Positions 1-8,110 of a stretch of 39,538 nucleotides of DNA are shown piece by piece. Source of the stretch: Actinomycetes bacterium (GTDB taxonomy: Bacteria; Actinomycetota; Acidimicrobiia; Acidimicrobiales; Palsa-688); contig JAJZDJ010000008.1 of the NCBI GenBank assembly GCA_021828685.1, positions 1 through 39,538 of the forward strand. The letters run 5' to 3'. Made by a program: the position numbers and the translations under genes. Each line of letters starts with the position of its first letter. Positions within the stretch are counted from its first letter, which is position 1. The notes beneath the pieces were generated by a model. That model was given only the letters and a program-made list of their open reading frames with translations, was not told where the DNA came from and did no database searches.

Positions 1-425
1 CGGATCATCTCGAGACCGGTGCGGTCCCCGACGTGCGCGAGGCGGGCGTAGCGGTGACCGCCGAAGTCCCGCTGGCTTATCAGGCCTTCGGGAGTGCGGT
101 CGAACAGAGCTCCCCACTGCTCGAGCTCCCAAACTCGCTCGGGGGCTTCCTTTGCGTGAAGTTCCGCCATGCGCCAGTGGTTGAGCAGCTTGCCGCCGCG
201 CATGGTGTCACGGAAGTGGACTTTCCAGTTGTCCTCGGGCCACAGGTTGCCCATCGCTGCGGCGATCCCGCCTTCAGCCATGACGGTGTGGGCTTTGCCG
301 AGCAGGCTCTTGCAGATGACGGCGGTCTTCGCGCCTGCGTCATGGGCCGCGATCGCGGCTCGCAGACCGGCACCGCCGGCACCGATGACGATGACGTCGT
401 AGTTGTGGGTTTCGACTTCGGTCAT
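1..425 (-). CDS. sdhA: Succinate dehydrogenase flavoprotein subunit (SdhA), N-terminal part
   Basis: The protein begins MTEVETHNYDVIVIGAGGAG and shows 141 residues before the window edge cuts it. The Rossmann FAD motif GAGGAG and the flavin-attachment region (KSLLGKAHTVMAEGGIAAA, with the conserved His) are both present. SdhA oxidises succinate to fumarate with covalent FAD and passes electrons to an SdhB expected just beyond the left edge. The ATG overlaps the stop of sdhC by one base (TGATG), so the two are probably translationally coupled. The gene order C-A matches the Sdh1 operon of mycobacteria (Rv0249c-Rv0248c). A fumarate reductase role cannot be excluded from this fragment. Confidence 0.93.
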   Translation of the reverse strand, partial: MTEVETHNYDVIVIGAGGAGLRAAIAAHDAGAKTAVICKSLLGKAHTVMAEGGIAAAMGNLWPEDNWKVHFRDTMRGGKLLNHWRMAELHAKEAPERVWELEQWGALFDRTPEGLISQRDFGGHRYARLAHVGDRTGLEMI

Positions 426-1282
426 CAGATCCACCTTCCGTGTCCGAGGGCGCCGCTCGCTGCGAGCCGGACGTAGACGTCGGTGAGAGCCACGAAGATG
501 AGGCTCATCCATGCGAGCTGCATGTGCTTCGCGTTCAGCTTCGAAACGATCCCCCACATCTTGTAGCGGACCGGGTGCTTCGAGAAGTGCTTGAGACGAC
601 CGCCGACAATATGACGGCACGAGTGACACGACGCCGAGTACATCCAGAGCAGGACGGCGTTGGTCAAAAGGACGAAACTTCCAAGGCCAACATAGCCGCC
701 CCCGTAGGACGCGGCTCGGGGTGTGACAAACGCCGCCACGGCGTCGTAGGTGAGGATCGCGTTGAAGACGAGACCGGCGTAGAAGAAGTAGCGGTGAACG
801 TTCTGCATGATCAGCGGGAAGCGGGTCTCGCCCGAGTACGACTTGTGCGGCTCAGCGACGGCGCACGCCGGCGGCGACATCCAAAAGGCGCGGTAGTAGG
901 CCCTGCGGTAGTAGTAGCAGGTCATGCGGAACCCGAGAGGAAAGATCAGGATGATGATTGCGGGGGATATCGCCCACCACGCCCCGAAGATGCTCAGGTG
1001 CGGGGGCACCCCCGTATTGCCGTGGGTGGACGCAGCACCGCATATGTGCGCAAGGCACGGCGAGTAGAACGGCGAGATGTACGGCTTGACGTAGTAGTTA
1101 CCGTTGTCGAAAGCAGCCCACGTCGCGTAGATGACGAACGCGGAGAGTACGGCGAAAGAGATCGCAGGCGACACCCACCATCGGTCGTTCCGCAGCGTCC
1201 TAGCCGCTATCGCAGCTCGCGGGTTCGCTTTGATCGCAGGCTTCGGGGCCGGGGCAGGGGTGGGGACTACGGGTGCGACCAC
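425..1282 (-). CDS. sdhC: Succinate dehydrogenase membrane subunit, Sdh1 type (SdhC)
   Basis: This 285-residue protein has about five membrane segments (roughly residues 38-57, 95-117, 160-187, 197-218 and 254-275) after a Pro/Ala/Lys-rich N-terminus. It anchors SdhA and SdhB and should pass electrons to quinone. The GTG start at 1282 is chosen because GAAGGAAAG lies 9 nt upstream; the open frame continues further but without protein-like sequence. Residues 219-224 read CHSCRH, close to the membrane face. Mycobacterial Sdh1 carries a membrane-embedded Rieske-type 2Fe-2S cluster with Cys and His ligands, so this motif is a candidate ligand set (inference). Length and operon order match Rv0249c-like subunits. 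Confidence 0.85.
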   Translation of the reverse strand: MVAPVVPTPAPAPKPAIKANPRAAIAARTLRNDRWWVSPAISFAVLSAFVIYATWAAFDNGNYYVKPYISPFYSPCLAHICGAASTHGNTGVPPHLSIFGAWWAISPAIIILIFPLGFRMTCYYYRRAYYRAFWMSPPACAVAEPHKSYSGETRFPLIMQNVHRYFFYAGLVFNAILTYDAVAAFVTPRAASYGGGYVGLGSFVLLTNAVLLWMYSASCHSCRHIVGGRLKHFSKHPVRYKMWGIVSKLNAKHMQLAWMSLIFVALTDVYVRLAASGALGHGRWI

Positions 1283-1324
1283 TCGGTCTCGCTTTCCTTC
1301 GTCAATCGGGCAACTACATTGGGA

Positions 1325-1348
1325 CTGCGTCGGGACAAACCGACGCAG
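1325..1348. promoter_or_regulatory. Perfect inverted repeat between sdhC and the LysR gene (operator candidate)
   Basis: CTGCGTCGG, a 6-nt spacer GACAAA, then CCGACGCAG gives a perfect 9-bp inverted repeat. It lies 42 nt upstream of the sdhC GTG and 81 nt upstream of the LysR GTG, in a divergent intergenic region where a LysR protein usually binds. It could also form a hairpin in the sdh leader RNA. Confidence 0.6.
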
Positions 1349-1429
1349 AGTCGTATCGGGAATATAAGTCCTCCGCCACCAAAGGTAAAGGACGCAATTC
1401 CTCTCATAACTATAGAGATAGGCTATGGC

Positions 1430-2371
1430 GTGCAGCTGAACCAGCTCCGCTTCGTGGTCGCAGTCGCGGAGGAGAAGCGCTTCACCCGCGCAGCCGCCCG
1501 CCTTCACGTCGCGCAGCCATCCATATCCAGCGCGATCGCCGGCCTGGAACGCGAGCTCGGAGCGCAGCTGTTCTACAGGGAGAAATCCGAGGTCACTTTG
1601 ACCGGCGCCGGGGAGGTGTTCCTGCCCTGGGCGCGCCAGGTGCTCGCCGACTGCGAAGCCGGGTCGGCGGCGGTGCGCGACCTGCTCGGCATGCGCCGAG
1701 GGCGGCTCGTGATAGGGGCGACGCCGTCGCTTACGACCAACGTCCTGCCACCGGTGCTGGCCGCATTCCATCAAAGCCACCCCGGCGTCGAACTGCGGAT
1801 CCACGAGGCGGGATCCGGAGACCTGGTGGAGCGCCTCGGCTCTGGCGAGCTCGACGTGGCCGTCGTCATATTGCCAGTCGATCGACCGTGGGTGTCGTGC
1901 TCCAGGCTCATGAGCGAAGCACTGGTGCTCGCAGTCGACGAGCACCACGGGCTCGCTGATCGCGAGTCGATATCGACCGGGGAGCTCGAAGACGTTCCGC
2001 TCATCATGTTCAAAGACGGCTACGACCTGCGCGAAGCCACCCTCGCCGCCTGCAGGCGGGCCGGCTTCCGCCCTGCGGTAGCCGTCAGCGGCATGGAGAT
2101 GGACGGTGCTCTGGCGCTCGTCGCCGCCGGTGTCGCCGCAGCAGTCGTACCAGAGTCGGTGATATCGCAGTCCGGCGGCCGCCTGCGGGGTGTCCGCTTC
2201 GACGACCCCGCGCTCACCCGCACCGTAGGCTTGGCTTCACGCCACGACCGTCCCTTCTCGCCCGCCGCCCGGGCTTTCGTTGAGGCATTGCGCTCCCACG
2301 TGGCCAAGTCTCGCCCTCAAGGGTCCGATCTGACCTGGACTTCGGAACACAACCGGCACCCCGAACGTTGA
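1430..2371 (+). CDS. LysR-family transcriptional regulator
   Basis: This 313-residue protein has an N-terminal winged HTH at residues 1-60 (LNQLRFVVAVAEEKRFTRAA, then AQPSISSAIAGLERELGAQLF), typical of LysR. A substrate-binding domain follows, with the usual RGRLVIGATPSL start. The start is GTG 1430, with AGAGATAGG upstream; a TAGGCT box 5 nt before the GTG could instead make it leaderless. The long open frame upstream is antisense to sdhC and is not coding. It diverges from sdhC-sdhA and probably regulates it or itself. frnE follows after 7 nt, probably in the same transcript. The effector is unknown. Confidence 0.9.
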   Translation: MQLNQLRFVVAVAEEKRFTRAAARLHVAQPSISSAIAGLERELGAQLFYREKSEVTLTGAGEVFLPWARQVLADCEAGSAAVRDLLGMRRGRLVIGATPSLTTNVLPPVLAAFHQSHPGVELRIHEAGSGDLVERLGSGELDVAVVILPVDRPWVSCSRLMSEALVLAVDEHHGLADRESISTGELEDVPLIMFKDGYDLREATLAACRRAGFRPAVAVSGMEMDGALALVAAGVAAAVVPESVISQSGGRLRGVRFDDPALTRTVGLASRHDRPFSPAARAFVEALRSHVAKSRPQGSDLTWTSEHNRHPER

Positions 2372-2378
2372 CCAGGTC

Positions 2379-3089
2379 ATGCTCGTCGAAATCTGGTCCG
2401 ATGTCGTCTGCCCCTGGTGTTATGTAGGCAAGCGGCGATTCGAGAAGGCGCTCGAACGCTTCGAACACGCGGAGGCGGTCGAGGTGCGCTGGCGCAGCTT
2501 CGAGCTGGATCCCCGGGCGCCGTTTCGTCGAACCGGCGACATGGTCGGCCATCTCGCCGCCAAATACGGTTTGAGCCACGATCAGGCACTCCGCCAGGTC
2601 GGCCACATGGACACCATGGCCGCAGCGGAGGGCATAGACATGGACCTGGCCGCCACGCAGCCTGGCAATACGTTCGCCGCTCACAGGCTCATACACTTCG
2701 CCTACGACAATGACGCCCCGACCGGCGCTGCGCTCAAGGAGGCGCTGCTGCACGCCTATTTCGTCGAACGGGTGGCGATCAGTGAGCCCGACGAGCTCGT
2801 GAAAGTCGCCGTGTCGGTGGGTTTAGATGCAGGCGAAGCAGCCGAGCTTTTGGAAGGAGACCGCTTCACTGCGCAAGTCAGGGCCGACGAACAGGTCGCC
2901 TCGGAGCTCGGGGCGACCGGAGTCCCGTTCTTCGTCTTCGATCGGTCCTTCGCTGTTCCCGGCGCGCAGGACCCAGACACGCTCTTAGCTGTGCTGCGAC
3001 GAGCGTGGCAGAAGTGCCATCCCGGCATAGAGGTCATCGGCGGTGCGGCCGGGGTGTGCGACGGGGACTCCTGCGACGTGGCGGTCTAA
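2379..3089 (+). CDS. DsbA-family oxidoreductase, FrnE type
   Basis: This 236-residue protein begins MLVEIWSDVVCPWCYVGKRR; the CPWC thioredoxin-type active site sits at residues 11-14. A helical insertion domain and a cis-Pro loop (TGVPFFVFD) follow, as in FrnE and 2-hydroxychromene-2-carboxylate isomerase relatives. No signal peptide is seen, so it is probably a cytosolic disulfide reductase or isomerase. It lies 7 nt after the LysR gene and ends 21 nt from the convergent BVMO-esterase gene. The ribosome binding site is weak (CCAGG just before ATG), which suggests translation coupled to the LysR gene. Confidence 0.88.
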   Translation: MLVEIWSDVVCPWCYVGKRRFEKALERFEHAEAVEVRWRSFELDPRAPFRRTGDMVGHLAAKYGLSHDQALRQVGHMDTMAAAEGIDMDLAATQPGNTFAAHRLIHFAYDNDAPTGAALKEALLHAYFVERVAISEPDELVKVAVSVGLDAGEAAELLEGDRFTAQVRADEQVASELGATGVPFFVFDRSFAVPGAQDPDTLLAVLRRAWQKCHPGIEVIGGAAGVCDGDSCDVAV

Positions 3090-3110
3090 GCCGGCCAACA
3101 GCCCCACACC

Positions 3111-5699
3111 CTAAACCTGAGCTTGAACCTTAGACTGGAAAAAGCTCCGCAGCGCTGCCGCCATCTCCTCTCTCACTGGGCCAGCCGAGATGATCAGATC
3201 GACCATCCCGACCGAGGTATGAGTATGTCCTCTCGCCCGTATGCGGGTGACGGGAACACCGGCGGCGGCGAGGGCGTCCGCGTAGGCGATGCCTTCGTCG
3301 CGAAGCGGGTCGAAGTCGGCGGTGACTATCGCTGCAGGCGCCAAGCCGTGAAGGTCGCCGTGCAACGGCGCGAAGCGCGGGTCAGTTGACTCGGCCTCGC
3401 CGACGCCGTACTGGTCGAAGAACCACCGCATGAGCGGGCCGGTGAGCACGTAGCCTTCGCCGTTGTCCGTGTACGACTGCCTCGACATGTCGCCGTCGGT
3501 GACCGGGCACAAAAGAAGCTGACCTGATATCTCGGGGCCGCCGGCGTCGCGCGCGAGTTGGCAGACGACCGCAGCCAGGTTGCCCCCGGCGCTCCAGCCG
3601 GCGACAGCGAGACGTCCGGCTTGGCCGCCGAGCATCTCGGCGTTGTCGGCCACCCAGCGAACGGCAGCGAAAGCGTCGTCGACCGGGGCGGGGAACGGGT
3701 CCTCCGGTGCATGGCGGTAGTTCACGGAGACGATCACGGCATCCGAACGCACGCAGAGGTCCCGGCAGAGCGGGTCGTCGGAGTCGAGATTGCCGAGAAC
3801 CCAGCCTCCGCCGTGGAAGTAGACCACCGCCAGGTGAGGCCCGGGGCTCGCCGGGCGGTACACCCTGTAGGGCAGGTCCCCTCCCGGTCCGGGCATGACG
3901 CCATCCTCGACGGAGCCGCAGTCGGGTCCAGGCGGCCGGCCTTCGGCGCTCGCCGCGAGGAAGTCGCGTGCTCCCTGCGCTCCGAGCGACTCGATCGGGG
4001 GTAGCTCCATTGCAGCCATCATCGCGAGAAGCATCGAGACGTCGGGCTGTATCTGGCGGATGACCCCGTCGTAACATTGCCGGCCGGCCGGCCCGTCGAG
4101 CTCGAAGCCGAGGTAGCCGCGGGCCACGACCTCGTCGCAGGCGTCACGGTACATGTCGACGCCTCCGATGTAGGGGTAAAAGACACGCGCTTTGCCCGGC
4201 ACGTTCGCGCCCATGTACCAGCTCTTCGCTTGCGGCATCAGAGTGATGTCTCCGCAGTCGGCGACGTGGCGGTCCCAGCCCGCCTCGGCTGTCTGGGTGG
4301 GCTCGATGGTCTCGAAACCGTTCTCCCGCATCGAGTTGATGCAGTCCAGGGTCCAGTCGACGTGCTGCTCGATCGAGACGACCATGTTGGAGAGCACGGA
4401 CGGGCTGCCCGGACCGGTTATCGCGAAGAAGTTCGGGAAGCCACGCGTGGTAAGGCCGAGGTAGGTGGACGGGCCGTCCGCCCACTTCTCGCGGAGGGTC
4501 TGGCCGTCCCTGCCCTCTATGTCCACCGACACGAGCGCCCCCGTCATGGCGTCGAAGCCGGTCGCGAACACGATGGCGTCGAAATCGAAGGCTTCGCCTT
4601 CCACTTCGATGCCTGTCTCGGTGATCGTGCGGATCGGCTGGCGGCGCAGGTTGACCAGGCGTACGTTGGGCCGGTTGAAAGTGGCGAAGTAGCCAGTGTC
4701 AAGGCAGGTGCGCTTCGAGCCAATCGGATGGTCGTTCGGGCAGAGATCCTCCGCCGTCTGAGGGTCGGCGACTATCGCGCGGATCTTCTCGCGGATCATC
4801 TCCGAGAGGATCTCGTTAGCGACAGGATTGACGAGCTGGTCTGCGAAGACGTTGAGTATCGCGAACAGCTCACCCGCCTCCCACGCCTCCTCGAAGCGTT
4901 CGCGGCGGACCTCCTCGGGCACGGCGAGGGCCATCACGTCGGTCGGCTCCATGGGCACCCCGCCCCGGGAGTGCCGTGCGGCGTCCCGGTATGCGTCCCT
5001 GTCGGCGAGAAGCGGGGCGAGACGCTCCGGCCGCACCGGGCCATTGTGCGCCGGCACCGCGAAGTTCGCTGTCCGCTGGAACACGGTTAGCTGGCTTGCT
5101 TCGGCCGCTATCAGCGGAATGGACTGGATGGCGGAGGAGCCGGTGCCGATGACGGCGACCCTTTTTCCAGTGAAATCCACCCCTTCGTGAGGCCAACGGT
5201 TCGTGTAGTAAACCTCGCCGGCGAAGCGCTCGGCGCCAGCGATGTCAGGGGACTTCGGCATGGACAGGCAACCGCTCGCCATGACGAAATAACGGCATGT
5301 GACCTGCTCTGCGCCATCGGTAGAGACCGACCAGCGACGGGCGTCGTCGTCCCATGCCGCCTTGTCGATCCGGGTCGAGAAGGTTATGTGCCTGCGAAGG
5401 TCGTGCTTGTCGGCGACGTAGCCGAGGTAGGCGAGGATCTCCGGCTGGGTGGCGTACTTCTCCGACCAGGACCACTCCGAGTCCAGGTCAGGGTCGAAGC
5501 TGTAGGAGTAGTCGGTCGTCGGTATGTCGCAGCGGGCGCCGGGGTAGCGGTTCCAGTACCACGTTCCGCCCACGTCGCCGGCCGCGTCGAACGCCCTCAC
5601 GCTCCAGCCGGCGCCTCGCAGTCGGTGGATCAGGTACAAGCCGGAGAACCCCGCCCCGACCACGACCACATCGCAGGTTGACGTCTGCGGTTCCGCCAT
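3111..5699 (-). CDS. Fusion of Baeyer-Villiger monooxygenase and HSL-type esterase
   Basis: One 862-residue frame joins two enzymes. Residues 1-530 are a flavin Baeyer-Villiger monooxygenase: FAD motif GAGFSG (15-20), [15 protein letters not shown] (44-58), NADPH motif GTGSSA (185-190) and ATGF (379-382). The fingerprint at 159-170 reads [12 protein letters not shown], with Tyr165 where the family has His. Residues 560-862 are an alpha/beta hydrolase of the hormone-sensitive-lipase family: HGGG (629-632), GWSAGG with Ser703, DPLRDEG with Asp797, and His825 or His827. The predicted job is ketone to ester to alcohol plus acid in one chain. The ATG at 5699 follows GGGGGA. The substrate is unknown. 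Confidence 0.92.
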   Translation of the reverse strand: MAEPQTSTCDVVVVGAGFSGLYLIHRLRGAGWSVRAFDAAGDVGGTWYWNRYPGARCDIPTTDYSYSFDPDLDSEWSWSEKYATQPEILAYLGYVADKHDLRRHITFSTRIDKAAWDDDARRWSVSTDGAEQVTCRYFVMASGCLSMPKSPDIAGAERFAGEVYYTNRWPHEGVDFTGKRVAVIGTGSSAIQSIPLIAAEASQLTVFQRTANFAVPAHNGPVRPERLAPLLADRDAYRDAARHSRGGVPMEPTDVMALAVPEEVRRERFEEAWEAGELFAILNVFADQLVNPVANEILSEMIREKIRAIVADPQTAEDLCPNDHPIGSKRTCLDTGYFATFNRPNVRLVNLRRQPIRTITETGIEVEGEAFDFDAIVFATGFDAMTGALVSVDIEGRDGQTLREKWADGPSTYLGLTTRGFPNFFAITGPGSPSVLSNMVVSIEQHVDWTLDCINSMRENGFETIEPTQTAEAGWDRHVADCGDITLMPQAKSWYMGANVPGKARVFYPYIGGVDMYRDACDEVVARGYLGFELDGPAGRQCYDGVIRQIQPDVSMLLAMMAAMELPPIESLGAQGARDFLAASAEGRPPGPDCGSVEDGVMPGPGGDLPYRVYRPASPGPHLAVVYFHGGGWVLGNLDSDDPLCRDLCVRSDAVIVSVNYRHAPEDPFPAPVDDAFAAVRWVADNAEMLGGQAGRLAVAGWSAGGNLAAVVCQLARDAGGPEISGQLLLCPVTDGDMSRQSYTDNGEGYVLTGPLMRWFFDQYGVGEAESTDPRFAPLHGDLHGLAPAAIVTADFDPLRDEGIAYADALAAAGVPVTRIRARGHTHTSVGMVDLIISAGPVREEMAAALRSFFQSKVQAQV

Positions 5700-5716
5700 G
5701 AGAAATCCCCCGTTCC

Positions 5717-5744
5717 GATTGCACGCTTGCCTATCCCTGCAATC
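5717..5744. promoter_or_regulatory. Inverted repeat upstream of the BVMO-esterase gene (operator candidate)
   Basis: GATTGCA (5717-5723) and TGCAATC (5738-5744) are perfect 7-bp arms around a 14-nt spacer, 17 nt upstream of the BVMO-esterase ATG. Position and symmetry fit a repressor site. No regulator gene lies next to it apart from the BldC-like gene at 7.1-7.6 kb. Confidence 0.45.
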
Positions 5745-6170
5745 ATGCCCCATGGCGCTACCTTCGTCTAGCGGCTTATGCCAGCCCGCAATCTCGGCAG
5801 CGAAAGCGACCGGAGCGTACGGACTCATCCTGTTGATCGACGAATTCCAGGAGCTCGCCGGACCCCGCCAGCCGTTCGGCGACCCAGACGCAAGGGGCGG
5901 CTGGCACGCCCTCAAACCAATAGACGAAGCAACCTGGCTCGGCGGCCTGGCAGCCAGATTCGAAACGGTCGGCCGTGTTGACGTAGTGGTGAGCATCGTC
6001 CTCCTGCGAGGAGATGCCCTCGATCTGTGCGTCGCCGACACGAACGGCACGTCGGCGACGACCCGACGCAGACCGACGGTGTGGCGTGGCCACTCACGGA
6101 ACGTGCGGATTGAGCAAAGCCTTGCGAGCGCACCCCCATCGCGGGGCAGGCCGCTCGCAGGAAAAGCGGA
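5745..6170. other. Unassigned stretch with no confident gene
   Basis: Open frames run on both strands. On the plus strand, from ATG 5752 the frame includes [13 protein letters not shown] and [20 protein letters not shown]. On the minus strand, a frame from 6093 to 5776 includes [20 protein letters not shown]. Neither has a convincing ribosome binding site, a recognised domain or a clear codon-bias advantage. The plus frame runs on into sequence antisense to the gene at 6171. It may hold a small accessory gene or gene debris at the edge of the accessory segment. Confidence 0.4.
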
Positions 6171-7133
6171 TCAGCGAACCAGGAGTCGCAGCCTGACGAA
6201 CTCGGCCGCCCTGACGAAACGGAGGTCCAGGAGGTTGACATTCACCTCGTAGCCGGTGGGGTCCGCTTGAGCCAGCTTGTTCAGTACATCGGTGTGCAGC
6301 TTGGCCCGTCCTGCCTCCACGGCGCCGCTGGGGGTCTTGGCGTTGCCGGCGGCGTCAAAGGGCGCCGCGGCGTTGACTGCTGCCTCGTCGTAGCCGGCCC
6401 GCAACAGCGACTCTGCGCTGATGACACCGGTGAGGAACACCTCCGTCTCACGTTGGGTCACGTACCACGCGGTGACGGCGGTGACAACGCGCTCGACGTC
6501 GTTTCTGTTGCCGACGGCTTTCCTGGCCGCCGAGCGTTCGCGCCGGCGGATCAGGTCGTCGCAAGGATCAAGGACACCTTGGACGAGGTCGTCGGGGAAC
6601 GCCGCCCGGCTGTCGCGGTACGACAGCCACCTGGCGAACTCACGTCTCTGCGGTTCACTCAGGCCCCGGTGAAAGCCGACCGTCTCGTCTTCCAAGGAAA
6701 CTTTGAGGACACTGGTCCGCCACGCCAGGTCGACGAGGGCCTCCTGGCCTGCAGGCACGTTCGGTACCACCGCGGGCGGCAGTGCGAAGTAGCGCCCGTG
6801 GTACCGGCTGGAGCGATACTTGGCGGCCTCGGGCGCCTCGACGAAACCGACGAGGGCAACGTCTATCGTCGGTTCCTGGCCCTCGTCGCGCACGATGTCA
6901 CAATCCTGGCTGCACAGCACCACCCAACCGCTCGGCGGGGCGAACGCCCCGCTCCACCGGCCCACGTGGCCGTCGGACGGTGTCGCCACCAGTCCCTCCG
7001 GCAGGTCAGCCGCGGCCGCAGCACCAACCCCGGTCACAGCCAACGCCAACCCAGCGACCAGGTCGCCCTGCTGCGGAGCTCCGAAGGCGAGCCGGCCCAC
7101 ACCGGACGCTGGCAGACCTGCAGCTTCGACCAC
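6171..7133 (-). CDS. Uncharacterised protein with a QDCDI motif
   Basis: I do not recognise this 320-residue protein. It has no signal peptide and no clear membrane segment. Around residues 73-82, WVVLCSQDCDIV is the most motif-like stretch. The middle and C-terminal parts are rich in Arg, Asp and Glu, with a charged helical region (DDLIRRRERSAARKAVGNR). Its GTG start at 7133 comes one nucleotide after the stop of the BldC-like regulator gene, so the two are cotranscribed and probably coupled. A two-gene regulator-effector unit next to vapBC suggests an accessory role such as defence, toxin-antitoxin or mobile-element control. That is inference from context only. Confidence 0.75.
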   Translation of the reverse strand: MVEAAGLPASGVGRLAFGAPQQGDLVAGLALAVTGVGAAAAADLPEGLVATPSDGHVGRWSGAFAPPSGWVVLCSQDCDIVRDEGQEPTIDVALVGFVEAPEAAKYRSSRYHGRYFALPPAVVPNVPAGQEALVDLAWRTSVLKVSLEDETVGFHRGLSEPQRREFARWLSYRDSRAAFPDDLVQGVLDPCDDLIRRRERSAARKAVGNRNDVERVVTAVTAWYVTQRETEVFLTGVISAESLLRAGYDEAAVNAAAPFDAAGNAKTPSGAVEAGRAKLHTDVLNKLAQADPTGYEVNVNLLDLRFVRAAEFVRLRLLVR

Positions 7134-7134
7134 T

Positions 7135-7617
7135 TCAGCGCAGCACGCTGAACGCTGCGACCGGCGCTCCGACGAGGACCTGGGCAGCCCGACGTGTGGC
7201 CCGGTGCTGCTCCCCGACGGCCCGCTGGCGCTCCGAGATGGCCCGCTGGCGTACCCGGGGTGACGCGGCGACCTCGGCCGCTGCCTCTTCGCCGGTCACG
7301 GTCTCGCGGTGGTAGCCGCTTCGTGCCGACTCGGCCAGCACGTCGGAGCTAAGGGCATCGGTGCTTCCAGGCTCGACCGCTGTCGCTCCCGAAGCGAACA
7401 CCGACACGAACCGCGCCGGTGCCTGCAAAGCGACCGGGCTGGTCGGGTGGAGCACCCGCCAGACCTCGGCCGGATCAAAGCGGTACTGGCCGCCGGGCGT
7501 AGGAGTAGCCGGGATACGGCCTTCACGGGCGTAGCCTCGGATGGTCGTGACGGCCAACCCCAGCGCCTTGGCGACCTCCCCGGTGCGCGCCGTCCGTGTG
7601 ACGTGCTGAGCTTCCAT
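7135..7617 (-). CDS. BldC/excisionase-like MerR-family DNA-binding protein
   Basis: This 160-residue protein has an N-terminal MerR-like winged HTH at about residues 8-55: TGEVAKALGLAVTTIRGYAR, then EGRIPATPTPGGQYRFDPAEV. It lacks the long dimerisation helix typical of MerR, which resembles BldC and phage excisionases. The C-terminal half is Arg/Ala-rich and probably helical (residues 105-145). A TAAGCT box 7 nt upstream of the ATG suggests a leaderless transcript. Tandem 9-bp repeats lie just upstream of that box. BldC is known to bind direct repeats head to tail, so autoregulation is likely. The uncharacterised QDCDI gene follows after one nucleotide. Confidence 0.82.
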   Translation of the reverse strand: MEAQHVTRTARTGEVAKALGLAVTTIRGYAREGRIPATPTPGGQYRFDPAEVWRVLHPTSPVALQAPARFVSVFASGATAVEPGSTDALSSDVLAESARSGYHRETVTGEEAAAEVAASPRVRQRAISERQRAVGEQHRATRRAAQVLVGAPVAAFSVLR

Positions 7618-7624
7618 AGCTTCA

Positions 7625-7630
7625 AGCTTA
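7625..7630 (-). promoter_or_regulatory. Leaderless -10 box of the BldC-like gene
   Basis: On the minus strand TAAGCT lies 7 nt before the ATG at 7617. This TANNNT-N7-start spacing recurs at many genes in the window. No good SD sequence is present. Confidence 0.6.
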
Positions 7631-7633
7631 CCT

Positions 7634-7669
7634 GATGGTTTCAGCGGTTTCGACGGTTCTGGCGTTTCC
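7634..7669. repeat. Tandem 9-bp iterons upstream of the BldC-like gene
   Basis: Four head-to-tail 9-mers read GATGGTTTC, AGCGGTTTC, GACGGTTCT and a degenerate GGCGTTTCC on the plus strand. They cover the region just upstream of the -10 box, where the -35 element would lie. A BldC-type protein binding them would block or modulate its own promoter. Confidence 0.6.
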
Positions 7670-7852
7670 GCCGAGATCGTGCCAGTCGCGGAACACCTCG
7701 TCGTGGAATCCCCCAGCGGCGCTCTGGCTTCACGAAGATCGACGACGGACCATTGATCATGATCTCCCAGACGTCGGACTTGGCTAAAGCCTGTTCCAAG
7801 AAAGTGCTGTTCAGCCGTCGCTACTCCGGTAGTGCCACGCAGCGTGAGGCGA

Positions 7853-7858
7853 TATGCT
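7853..7858 (+). promoter_or_regulatory. Leaderless -10 box of vapB
   Basis: TATGCT lies 6 nt before the vapB ATG at 7865. No SD sequence sits at a useful distance, so the start is probably leaderless. An in-frame GTG at 7832 is a less likely alternative start. Confidence 0.5.
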
Positions 7859-7864
7859 GTCCTC

Positions 7865-8110
7865 ATGAAGCGGACGACGATCATGTTGCCAGATGATCTC
7901 GATGCAAGGATCCGACTCGAGGCCAGGCTTCGAGGGGTCTCGATAGCGGATGTAGCGCGAGACGCAATCGAGCGGTACCTGCCAGTGCCGGCACCGGGGG
8001 GAAGGCTAGGTTTCTTCGCACTCGGTGAGGGCGGACCAGTCGACGCCTCGGAGCGGGTGGAAGAACTCGTCGGCAAGGCGGTCGGTCGTCGCCGCCGACT
8101 TTCGTCGTAG
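7865..8110 (+). CDS. vapB: Ribbon-helix-helix antitoxin (VapB family)
   Basis: This 81-residue protein begins MKRTTIMLPDDLDARIRLEA, a ribbon-helix-helix (MetJ/Arc) DNA-binding fold. The C-terminal segment (GRLGFFALGEGGPVDASERVEELV) would bind and block the toxin. Its TAG stop overlaps the GTG start of the PIN-domain gene by one base (TAGTG), the usual coupled arrangement of vapBC. It probably represses its own operon together with the toxin. Confidence 0.88.
   Translation: MKRTTIMLPDDLDARIRLEARLRGVSIADVARDAIERYLPVPAPGGRLGFFALGEGGPVDASERVEELVGKAVGRRRRLSS

Noticed and set aside
440..1429. Long plus-strand open frame running into the LysR gene
   Set aside because: It is antisense to sdhC, whose membrane segments and motifs are clear; the LysR family start at GTG 1430 fits well.
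5776..6093. Minus-strand frame of 105 codons downstream of the QDCDI gene
   Set aside because: It is possible but has no RBS, promoter or recognised motif, and the plus strand is equally open, so I list the region as unassigned.
6267..7151. Plus-strand frame of 294 codons opposite the QDCDI protein
   Set aside because: The minus-strand gene has better amino-acid composition and is coupled to the regulator; the plus frame has no domain or RBS.
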